This document shows positions 11,701 through 20,304 of a stretch of DNA of 23,368 nt, in pieces. The position numbers and the translations under genes were made by a program. The stretch is from Rodentolepis nana (Eukaryota; Platyhelminthes; Cestoda; Cyclophyllidea; Hymenolepididae), in contig UZAE01012070.1 in NCBI GenBank assembly GCA_900617975.1, forward strand, positions 46,244 to 69,611, written 5' to 3'. Position 1 is the first letter of the stretch. Every line of letters begins with the position of its first letter. The notes beneath the pieces were generated by a model. The model did no database searches. It saw nothing but the letters and a program-made list of their open reading frames with translations, and was not told the DNA's origin.

Positions 11701-14700
11701 TCAGTCGAATTATTGATAGCATATTGTTGCCATGACTCTTCACATTAACGATTTGACTGCAAAAATAGTATTTTAATAATTCGAGCAGTATGCGGCGTTT
11801 GAGTAAAAACATAACTACCAAATAAGCCACCTCAGCTCTCTACTAGCCACCACCTCTCAAACTCGGGTCAATAGTAAATTACCGAAGTCAAGCAGATTGG
11901 ACATTTTCGAAATATATATTAGTTTTACTGAGTCGACTTACATCGATAAGCCAGCAGGAGCTTCGCTGGGGCATTTGAAGGCCGTTAAAAATGACCGGAT
12001 CCAGCTTGGACGTGATCAATGACCGCAATTCGGGAGTTAAGTTCTTCTTATTCAAAATATTGTCCCAAATTGCAAGAATTCTCGCTTGCAAATTGGCAAA
12101 TTTCGCAGGATCATTTTGGAAATTCTTGAGAAATGCACTCGTTTTGTTCATTAGCCTCGTCAGTAATCCTGGTTGCAATCGATGGTAGGGTGTTACAGCA
12201 ACAAGAGTGCCAATGGCTTTTAAAAGTCCTAACTGCAAGGGAATTACTCCACGCATATACATACCTGATTTTTGGTGACCTTCTCATTGATAAGTGCGCT
12301 GTGAAGACTTTGATGTATTTCCCGCAATTCATTAGCCAATCGAACTGAATACGATATGTAGGAGGCTGAGTCTCTATTTGGCAATTCTTCAGCCACTGTA
12401 AATGAAATCTCCAAATTATTCAGTACGGTAATCAGGATGAATATAAACCTCTACAACAAAGGAAAGCAAAAATTTTTAGACCAAACGTGCTAGTTTACAC
12501 TTATCTTGGCTAGAAATGTAATATGTGCCTAATAAAATAGTTTCAGTAAGATATGAGTAATAAGATGTATTACTGCAAGCCCAGCAAAGTAATCAGCAAA
12601 TAGGTATAATCACTCCATCTTCCCCAAGTTCAGCAACCAAAATTCATCTTATACATACGGTTTGTGTAAAACTAAACTATTTGGGGTGAAAAGATGTTGA
12701 TAATCAAGTTAAGACGGCCGCTTGCCTTACACTCTTGAGTTCTTTACTTCTTTATAATCATTTTCATTCTCATATAACTTATAGACTTTGAACTCTGCCA
12801 TGTTATCCTCTCAATAGAGATCTATTCAAACAACACCTCTTACATAACTTAGAGATAAACTCATCTTATAAGCGATGGCAATTTTTGCCCAATCTATCAA
12901 GCTGTTTGAAGCAACACGAGAATAAATATTGACAAGAATAGTGAGTTGACTAGAGTTCATCCTCAGCGATTGCTCATTCAGAGAACAAAGTAGAGAATTA
13001 GAAACCTTGAGTCTCGTTAGCGATTTGTGGCAGAACTAAAACCTTCACTATTGAACACAGTGTACCGTGAACCAGCAAGCACATTTCTACTGCAAGTATG
13101 GAAGAACACACATATACGACACAGAGAACATGGATCAATAGAAAAGCTAGCATAACGAGCTATTCTCACGTTCCGTGATGTGTCAGAGGTTAGCGGAAAT
13201 TTTGGCAAGACGATACGCATCGTATCATACAAATCGAATGGTTTGTTGTCCCATTTCACGAAGATCTGTATAATCTAAATATGTCTCCAAAAACAAACTT
13301 GGTGTGGATACCTACAGTAGAGACATACCTCCCTAAGACTAGGATCCTGTTCACGTGAAATAGCAAACAACAACGAGGATTGCAGATATTGTTTTTCAGC
13401 AAAATTCTTCGACCAAATTTCATGGCAGACTTGTTTTGACCCCAGGAGACATCTCAGACAGTACGTCGCCAAATGACGGGCTTTTTTCTTATTTACAATG
13501 ACGGGCCTTTCCGTTTCAGCAAAATCTCCACACCATCCATCACTAAGTTCACTTGCTGAGGATGGTCCGTAAGAGCTATTTGAGCCAGATGTGTAGCCTG
13601 ATGTTTGACGGTTGAGAATAAAGGCGATTGGCCAGATGGCTTTAACCACTCTTGAAATGCAACTTAGAGTCGCTGTTTGTGCTGAATTGCATTGAAGGAA
13701 TGTTCGATGAACAAGAAGCTGAATCACGGCGTGAAGGCAAGAGATCTCCGTTTTAACCTCCCCTCTATTGTATTCAAAAATGGAAACCAACTTTTCAAGG
13801 CACATTTCACCTTGATGACGACCTAAAAAATCGGAATTGAAGGTTGAAGGATCGGTATCTAAAGAGGATTGTCCAGATTTCAAGTCTACAGGACGGAGAT
13901 ACAGAAGACTTGAGAGGGCAGCAGCTACAGCATAGTTATGTTCTGAATTAGGCGGTAGCGTATCAATACTCAGAAAGAGCTCGAGAAGGCGTTTAAATGT
14001 CTCTTCTTCAAACAATGGCAGATTACCTAAATTTGAAAACATTAAGGAAAATAAACCGAGATATGGTTTTGTTAACAAAAGTGCAGAGGAACTTAAAGTA
14101 GTACTAGGATAAGTCAGTAGAATTACTTTTAGTAGACCAACCAAAATTAAAGCAAAAGATATCTCTTAGGGTCTTTGGCAAAGCGTGCGATAAAATTGAA
14201 ATACAATCTAGTAAAAAGCGAGACAAGAGGGAAAAATGAAGCAAAAGTCGTGCAAAGGCCAGGGGATGTGATAAAAATGGCGAAATTACTGTACGGTAAG
14301 TGAGGAGAAAACATCAGCCCCATTTTAATAAGATAGTCGCGAAATTCTCCACTTCAAATCTAATCTCCCACTAGAAAGCGTTAAATCGACATTTACACAA
14401 TTTCCTATCAGACGATAAAATTAAAATTAACTTGCCTTCAATAGTAATCCCCCCATTTTTATTAAATAAATCAACATATTTTGACGTCAAAAATATACGA
14501 AATGTACTGAGCAATGTTTTGTAAGTTTACCTAAACTATCTTCAGTGAGAAATATCGCGACAATAGCTATAAGCCAAGACGAATCTAAATTTTTAAACGA
14601 CGAAAGTTCATCGGATGAAATTCAGGGAATATTTGCCAATGATGCACTGGAAGACAGATAAGAAAAAATCGAATATTGGCTAAGTCTTGAAAAAGAATGC

Positions 14701-15502
14701 ACTAAATTTATTACATGGGCAATAGATTACTTGATAACTGATCTCACACGATCCTACTGACTGATGAAAATTTTCACAACTATGCTATGGGCGGAAAGTG
14801 GCTAATCAATATTCTGCATGAGAATTATAAATAAACTATTGTACCTTATTAGGTAAAAAGAAAAAACTGCCGGCTTTTACCTAACTCCTTCTTAATTTAA
14901 GAGACTGTTACCCAACCTATTTAACGGACTCTTTGATGTAAATGCAAATGGATTGTTGAAATAGTGATAATATAGCATTATATTAAACTACTGCTGCCAT
15001 TACAAATTAAAGCAATTATCTTTAAATAAATGGGTTTCTAACAGCATTTACTGACAACAAAACTAAGCGATCCTCAGAATACATCCGGAAGTTACAATAT
15101 CGTAGGTCATCTATTCATAAAAGAAATGCATACAGTAATATAGTAAACCAAAACATAAACACGTACAACGTTTAATAGGCGAACTTTCACACTCAAAAAT
15201 AATAGGCATTATTAAAAATAGACAGAAAACTTACCCCTAATGACGCCACAAACTAAGAATGACAAGCGAGAATATCCCAAACACTGCTGAGTATTAGCTT
15301 CAATTAAATGATTGATAATGGTTTTAAAGAAATGTTTCGATTTGGTCACATCGAAATCTGGCAGTAGTAGTGAAGAGTAGAAGGAAGGAAAACGTTTTTC
15401 ATTAACAAGAGCCGTAATAACTTCTAAACTGAAGTTATTTGCAGGCAAAGCGCGTATAAGAGCTGGCCACGTTAATGGTTGGAATTGCTTGCGTTGCATT
15501 AT
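5786..15502 (-). CDS. HEATR6: HEAT repeat-containing protein 6-like
   Basis: Read on the minus strand, exons are 15502-15235, 14125-13329, 13089-13043 (tentative), 12395-12265, 12232-11942, 11277-10966, 7590-7355, 7290-6801, 6525-6115 and 6040-5786 (TGA at 5788-5786). That is about 1,080 residues; human HEATR6 is about 1,180. Blocks follow the family in order: an acidic Ser-rich stretch then HEIWSKNF and DPSLRE; LRE-IHQSLHSAL; LLKAIGTLVAVTPYHRL; CWLID joined to LCLQIL; the KPKALRRLCRLAI helix; KIRWNA; FK joined to VRAHAG; EFLDDLEILYSELH. The fold is stacked HEAT helices, a protein-binding scaffold; its cell role is poorly known. ATG 15499 has an in-frame TAG just upstream, but an upstream exon is possible. 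Two places are unresolved: the junction 13328-13090, and a missing block of roughly 50-60 residues between exons 10966 and 7590. Intron 12233-12264 is only 32 nt; introns 14126-15234 and 12396-13042 show nothing else. Confidence 0.8.
7591..8208. other. AT-rich non-coding stretch inside the large HEATR6-like intron
   Basis: Lies between the HEATR6-like exon ending at 7590 and the start codon of the nested ODF2-like gene. It is strongly AT-rich and broken by stops in all frames. It should hold the promoter and 5' UTR of the ODF2-like gene, but no TATA box, initiator or other element could be assigned with confidence. Confidence 0.5.
8209..10866 (+). CDS. ODF2: ODF2/cenexin-like coiled-coil protein (nested gene)
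   Basis: Eleven exons, all joining in frame with GT-AG introns: 8209-8386, 8429-8619, 8718-8768, 8827-8880, 8956-9010, 9579-9892, 9960-10004, 10193-10330, 10388-10423, 10499-10543, 10624-10866; 449 residues. ATG 8209 has an in-frame TAG two codons upstream. Recognition points: HWIPPPAK near residue 50 (ODF2 has a Trp-Met-Pro-Pro-Gly match); DIDRSIENLSHSVRGLLK, like the ODF2 KIDSLMNAV helix; a central coiled coil with LKHAAKGQKKRAIKAEEE; and a C-terminal DLQEKLAQSEASNKNLQAYL then FLKHSY, the ODF2 C-terminal signature. ODF2 builds mother-centriole appendages and sperm-tail outer dense fibres. Human ODF2 is about 830 residues, so much of the rod is absent here. The whole gene lies inside one HEATR6-like intron on the opposite strand; its stop is 99 bases from the next HEATR6-like exon. 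No AATAAA follows closely. Confidence 0.87.
9248..9505 (+). other. Unassigned open stretch inside ODF2-like intron 5
   Basis: Intron 9011-9578 is by far the longest of the ODF2-like gene. It contains 85 open codons from just after a TGA (9245) to TAG (9503-9505), with GAAANKKFEVFCERQGWLWS near the middle. The minus strand of the same segment is also open (9272-9454). I recognise no family. It has no ATG near the start and no donor at its end, so it could be a fossil of a repeat, an unused cassette exon or chance. The HEATR6-like block missing from this interval does not match either strand here. Confidence 0.25.
11278..11941. other. HEATR6-like intron, nothing else seen
   Basis: Between HEATR6-like exons 12232-11942 and 11277-10966. 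The donor GTAAGT (11941-11936) and the acceptor TAG (11280-11278) join CWLID to LCLQIL in frame, as in the family. Short open stretches on the plus strand here have no family resemblance or splice context. Confidence 0.6.
13090..13328 (-). other. Unresolved junction in the HEATR6-like gene
   Basis: The exon ending GAG at 13329 (phase 0) should be followed, by alignment with the family, by about seven residues and then the NVLAGSRYTVF stretch that begins after an acceptor at 13090. That requires a micro-exon of about 23 nt (phase 0 to 2). No candidate with both a good acceptor and a good donor is visible. A long alternative frame (minus strand, from about 13165 down to 13043) is open but does not resemble the family. 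Confidence 0.4.
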
Positions 15503-16098
15503 CTATAAATGTTGAAGAATGGAACGAATTAATTATCTAGACTTCTATATTCTAAAATACATTTCGTATTTATAAAAAATATTTCGATAATAGATAGTCT
15601 AAGGATAAAACAGTAACTCATTTTGAAGCTATCAAATTGAAATTTATTATCTACCTATTAGTTGGGAAATAAACAAAAAACTATAAGAAAAGTAATGTAA
15701 ACACGAGATCACGAATACTTATCCAACCCCAGCAACACCAAATCATGATTCGTTGTTTCCACTTAAGCGCAAAAATTAATCATAACCTTGAAAGTAAAGT
15801 TAAATCATTATTTAATTGCAAAAAATAAAATTCTACAACAAACTCTCTTTTTATATCTCAATCATTTAAGTCGACTAGCTGTTATGCAAAAATACCGACT
15901 GTATGAATATAATTAATTACTTTCAAATTGATGACTACTATCAATTACCCTATTTGCAATGTAAGTACTTTTTCTTGTTGTTGCTTAACTTAATATAATC
16001 TAACCATTAGTTTTCAATCAGATTAATCATAGCCTTCCTCCAAAATCGGCATAAGTCAAGCAATCTAAATTAACGCAAACATTCTCCTCTATGATTAC

Positions 16099-16238
16099 CC
16101 GGAGTATTTTAAGATGATAAAGTTGTGAATAACAATGGTTTTGTAATCTCTGTTTATGCGCTGAGTACAACAAATAGATAAGATTTGAAATAAATGGTAG
16201 GCGGGTAGTTAATAAATTGTAATAAAGGTAACTCTCAG
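16099..16238 (-). CDS. Possible upstream exon of the HEATR6-like gene
   Basis: A minus-strand reading frame is open from 16386 to 16027. Within it an acceptor TTTTTAG and a donor CGG|GTAATC bound 46 codons that start in phase 1 and end in phase 0, which fits the phase-0 start of the exon at 15502. The segment contains YNLLTTRL and HKQRLQNHCYSQLYHLKILR, weakly like the HEATR6 N-terminus (LLSARL, then a helix before LLFDQLI). The surrounding DNA is AT-rich, so a chance open frame is a real alternative. Confidence 0.33.
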
Positions 16239-19200
16239 CTAAAAACCTTTCAGAATTAGCAGAACTAATTAATATTAAATATAAATAATTCAAAAAAATA
16301 TCTTGAACAAAATAGAGTAACTCAGACAAAACGAAGCACATAAAAATTAGCCTTATAAATAAAAATATTTGAGTAATATGACTCAATATATTAACATAAG
16401 AATAGTTTTCACTGATACCTAATCGAGCTTAAAATTATTGAACCACCTCTACAAGTTACTGAGCAACCGCCACATATAACGGTCCTTCACGTTACTTTGA
16501 TCAGCCTAATCCTGTAATAGATAAATCGAAGGGAAAACGATTTGTGTTACACTTCATCATTGACCAATAGAAATCCTGCTTTCTCAGAGATATTTAGCTA
16601 TTAATGTTCACGCGAATTATGCTAGATTTATCTCCTAACTAATCGCTTTGCCAACATTACACTTCGCTATTAATATACGTACCGAATAAACGTATTCCGT
16701 CCTGGGCTATAGCTTAGCTTGTTCTGGGAGTCTAGCTAGATGTTGGAGAATCTGCCATAGAGATTTCTGAGTCGGTCAGGCTTTACTAGCGTAGCGATCC
16801 GCTACAGATTACATGCAGATTTATTCAGAAGCTATAGTTAAAAGATTAGCAGAATGAACTTAACATATACGTGGTAAACTAGCACAAGCTCACATAAAAA
16901 AATAATAAATGAAAGTATAAAATTATAAATCCTTTTAATAAAACGATCCCTATTATTATTTAACAATCTAATTGGAAAGATATAAAAACGACTATGTATT
17001 TACAAGCATATAAACAAGTAGTCAATATCCCACTATACTATTATTAGATTTTTCACTTACTCACTTTCAATTTCGGATTGGTTTCGTATGGAATGCATAT
17101 GATGATTAAAATATATAATAAATGAAACAAAACAAAAGAAATAATGCCATAATAATAGCAAGCACACAAACCATATTTGCCATAGCATAAAGAACAGAAA
17201 ATTTCTGAACACATAAAACAGGTTTCAAATCTAATTTGTGTACAATTTTCAAAAAAAATTTTAAACAAATACTGTTTCTTAATTGATGCTTTCTAATGCT
17301 ATAGAGACAGTATCTTCATTAGGAGAGAGAGTAATAACCAACACAAGGAACTGATACTTCTGGCTCTGGCTTATTGATAAACAGTGCAGGTACTTAATTA
17401 CTGCAGATGAGCTAGTTTTGCCGGAATAAAGTCGTGTTACCTTCAATACTAAATTTAATATAACTGAGATTGTCATTGGGGGTGGACCATAATTACAGTT
17501 CTGAGGTCTTGAAAAGATGGAGAGAGTAAATTTCCTTCAAATTTGTAATAATTTTGCTTGAAAAATATGATTGTTATGGTAAGGTGGATTAAAATGCAAT
17601 GGTATTTTAGCTATTTGACCAATGATTTTAATTTTCATGTGAGACCTTGCACCAACTTTTATATACCATCAAAACGAAATTCGTCCAGGTGCACCAAAAA
17701 TGAACAAGTTGATATCTCGTATAAAAGGATCCATACCAGAAAGAAAAGAGAGACAAATTCTCCGTCAAAGGGCCGAACCGGAAGCTTGCTGTTTACACTA
17801 TTGAACTTCGGCCCAGTAGATTGGAATAGGTTGAGCTGACCATTGGTGCCCACCTTGTATGTAGTATAATACGAATTAACGGGATAACAGACTAAATGAC
17901 AAATGGCGTTTGCGTTCGGCGCCCCATAATCTATCATGGAGATGATGTGTAAGTGATACCTTGAAGACTCTGTAGAGAATTGCTACATGAATAAGCCTTG
18001 GTTTCTCTAAAGCAAAATCCACACCCCCCTCCCCCCCAGTATGGAATGGTGTCCTAAATTTGTAAAGTCGCCCCATGACTTGTAGGAAGCGCACGTATGA
18101 CTCGGAATACAAATATTTGTGCTGTGTATTCTATGGTACAACTCCTCCACAGGCGAGATTGGCACAATAATACTATTTTGGGTACGTTAACGCCGCAATG
18201 ACTGTTGAATATTTATCAGTGGAAGAGCCTCAGTGCTCACAACCTCATTTGCCCCGAACCCAGTGGCACTTTCACAATTCTCGAGCGCGCATGAGATAGC
18301 TTATTTTGATCATGTTAGTTTTATGTGCTGCTCATCATTACATTGATATTCCATTACAAAGTAAATACCTTCTAACCAATGGTTGTTATAATGGGACTCG
18401 TTGGAGCTGAGGAGGTAAATGGAGTTACATTGTAGTGGTTTACAGTATTCCCTTTTTTTAAACTTCATGTGATAAATTTTTTAAGTGCGAACTATGTGGG
18501 TGTTCGTTGTCACGGAATTTCTCACTCAAAACCAATATGAAGAGGACCCATAAAAGTTTAAAATTTAATTAGAACGGTCTAATGGAATAACCTTATAATA
18601 AGGTTATAAAAATTTTTATTCGATTTATTAAACTAAATCTTTAGGCATCAAAACTAGCTCATGTACCTAATAATGCATAAATTATACCGATACGCTTATG
18701 ATCCAATGTAAAATTTAATAACGTATGTTAGAAATATTCGTAATCATAAGATGAACGAACAATCTCTAAATATTTCGAAAACATTAAGTCTAAAATAACT
18801 CCATCTCATTTACTCTTAAGAAGAAAGTTAACTATAAACTAGCAAAAAATTATTAGAAGCAATTTTATACATTTATTCAATTTGTTGCGGATTGCTACAC
18901 TAATAAACCTTGGCTATACTCAGAAAGCTCTATGGCTAATTATCCTTTGTTTAGAAAGATTCCCAGAACTAGCTAAACAACCTCAAAGCTAAAGAGGCAA
19001 CAGACGGATCTCACATAACACATTAATTGGGGACATGTGTGCGTGTGTGTGGTGTATGTACAGATAAGGAGTTTAAACATTATATCAATATGTCGGATTT
19101 AATAAACCACGCGAGGACTATTGATTGGCGGTTGGCTGTGTGTTCTCCGTAATTCACGCAGCGCTTACTCCCTATGTAAGGTTCTTCAGACGCATCTACA

Positions 19201-19401
19201 AGCCATTCCGGGCACGTGAGATTACTTGTTCAGCGGTGAAAAGTTATGTGCCTCAGAGTATTGAAATAAGTAATTATGGTAATAATAGGAATTCAAAGAA
19301 TGTAATGCCATGCCTGAGAGATTCTACAATACCAATGCGACCCTAATTGGTTCCGTCATAATATTATTAGTAATGAACTGTCTTTCGAAATTACAAATGT
19401 T
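16239..19401. other. Gene-poor AT-rich interval
   Basis: No gene could be supported in these 3.1 kb. On the minus strand 17279-17533 is open for about 84 codons up to a stop, with YLHCLSISQSQKYQFLVLVI; it could be a terminal exon of an unknown gene. The segment 17640-18110 is richer in G and C and open on both strands, as old repeats often are. The 17974-18010 sequence ATTGCTACATGAATAAGCC recurs with few changes near 18891 (ATTGCTACACTAATAAACC), suggesting another low-copy repeat. A 17-nt palindrome, AACCTTATAATAAGGTT, lies near 18590. Nothing here has splice-supported family similarity. Confidence 0.5.
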
Positions 19402-19413
19402 TGTATTCAACAT
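19402..19413. repeat. Left arm of a 12-bp target-site duplication
   Basis: TGTATTCAACAT here recurs as TGTATTCAGCAT at 19910-19921 (11 of 12 identical). The right arm begins two bases beyond the first base of the 5S sequence, and the left arm abuts the element's AT-rich tail. The duplicated target therefore brackets the 5S segment and the repeat body together. Confidence 0.8.
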
Positions 19414-19523
19414 TATTATTTCAAATGGCAGGCTTTGTGATATTTATCATTAACCCTTAAACTTTGACTTCAGCTTCCCCCAAGCGTGGGGGGGGGGTAC
19501 ATTTATAGCAGTTAATTAATAGA

Positions 19524-19611
19524 GGATCTTTTTGTCCGGTGACATTCCTCCAGCATTCCACTGCTGTACTTGGATCTTTTTGTCCGGTGACATTCCTCCA
19601 GCATTCCACTG
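19524..19611. repeat. 48-bp tandem duplication within the SINE body
   Basis: GGATCTTTTTGTCCGGTGAC starts at 19524 and again at 19572. The two copies are identical for 40 bases (19524-19563 and 19572-19611) with a period of 48. The duplication is absent from the 2899-3218 element. Perfect identity suggests it arose recently, or that it is an assembly artefact. Confidence 0.9.
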
Positions 19612-19790
19612 GAGGATCTCAAGACGTTGTGATTCGCCCTGACGAGGGCGATTTCTCTGATAGCCTTTTTCCAAGCTAATCATAATAAATCGAAGTCAAA
19701 TCAAGTGCCGAGTGATAGACTTTTTGCCGTACGAAGAAAAGTTGTTCAGGGTGCACCAAGTGGAGGTAAGTCTATCGTGCACCCCATAAA

Positions 19791-19908
19791 GTCAGCATCA
19801 CCGGGTATTTTCAGCCGGTCACCCATGCAAGTACTAACCCGGCCCGACGTAGTTTAACTTCGGTGATCGGACGAGAACCGGTGCTTTCTACGTGGTATGG
19901 TCGCTGAC
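19791..19908 (-). rRNA. 5S rRNA sequence forming the head of a SINE
   Basis: The minus strand from 19908 reads GTCAGCGACCATACCACG and ends GGTGATGCTGAC at 19791, 118 nt, the normal 5S length. The Pol III internal control is intact: box A region GAAGTTAAACTACGTCGGGC and box C GGTTAGTACTTGCATGGGTG, the latter one base from the usual animal form over these 20 bases. All helices can form: GTCAGC with GCTGAC closes the molecule, ACGTAG pairs with CTACGT, CGGT with ACCG, and CCGGGT with ACCCGG. It could be transcribed. However, its flanks are a target-site duplication and the SINE body, and the T run after it is only three, so it is best read as a mobile copy and not a standard gene of a 5S array. 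Confidence 0.9.
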
Positions 19909-19921
19909 ATGTATTCAGCAT

Positions 19922-20304
19922 AAAAAGCAAACAAAATAAATCAGTTGTCATTATGTTTTAAATTATATTTTATATAGTTTATTAATATAGAAGTAAATAT
20001 AATGTGTCATATAACTAGTTTAATCATATTTACTTATGATATTATGATGCAAGATCCTTCATTTAAATTTCTCTGTGTGGTTGCCTTAATTTGAATTGAA
20101 GGCCGTGATTATGGGTAGGAACCTTGGCTTGTGGTTTTATTTTATTTTATTTTATTTGGGCGATTTCATGTTTTAATGTTACAAATATCTGTAATAGTCT
20201 TTAAAGATAAAATGAACTTGTGCTATTACCCCTTTTCATCTAGACTAATTCGCATGCTTAGTTTTAACCCATTCGATTCTAATAGAAATATCTTTTCTTG
20301 TTAG
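19922..20304. other. Spacer between the SINE and the first zinc-finger exon
   Basis: AT-rich, with a (TTTTA) microsatellite of about 4.5 units at 20135-20157. The first zinc-finger exon begins in phase 1, so a coding exon must lie upstream. An ATG-G followed by GTAGGA at 20111-20116 would give a one-codon start exon in the right phase, but this is speculative. Confidence 0.4.

Larger units (their letters stand above)
19414..19908 (-). mobile_element. 5S-rRNA-headed SINE (SINE3-like composite)
   Basis: Read on the minus strand, a complete 5S rRNA sequence (19908-19791) is followed after TTTAT by a body of about 370 bases. The body's first part (GGGGTGCACGATAGACTTACC onward) and last part (GTTAATGATA, GCCTGCCATTTGAAATAAT) match the element at 2899-3218. 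A 12-bp target-site duplication surrounds the whole composite. The 5S internal promoter would drive Pol III transcription through the body, because only three T follow the 5S instead of a proper terminator. The 3' end carries TGATA-AA-TATCA, which can pair, and an AT-rich tail, as expected for a 3' end read by a partner LINE. The middle carries a 48-bp tandem duplication. SINE3 elements with 5S heads are known from fish; the match here is one of layout, not sequence. Confidence 0.78.

Noticed and set aside
17053..17268. Minus-strand Cys/Tyr/Ile-rich open frame of 71 codons
   Set aside because: AT-rich composition gives such hydrophobic frames by chance; no start context or splice sites of note.
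17659..18112. Two overlapping minus-strand open frames (92 and 78 codons)
   Set aside because: No recognisable family and no splice context; the plus strand is open too. This looks more like an old GC-richer repeat than a gene.
18590..18606. Palindrome AACCTTATAATAAGGTT as a terminator or transposon end
   Set aside because: A single 17-nt palindrome in AT-rich eukaryotic DNA, with no matching partner and no flanking duplication.
19125..19346. Plus-strand open frame of 73 codons with a stretch reading RRIYKPFRAREITC
   Set aside because: No known family, no acceptor or donor placing it in a gene; possibly a repeat remnant, but unsupported.
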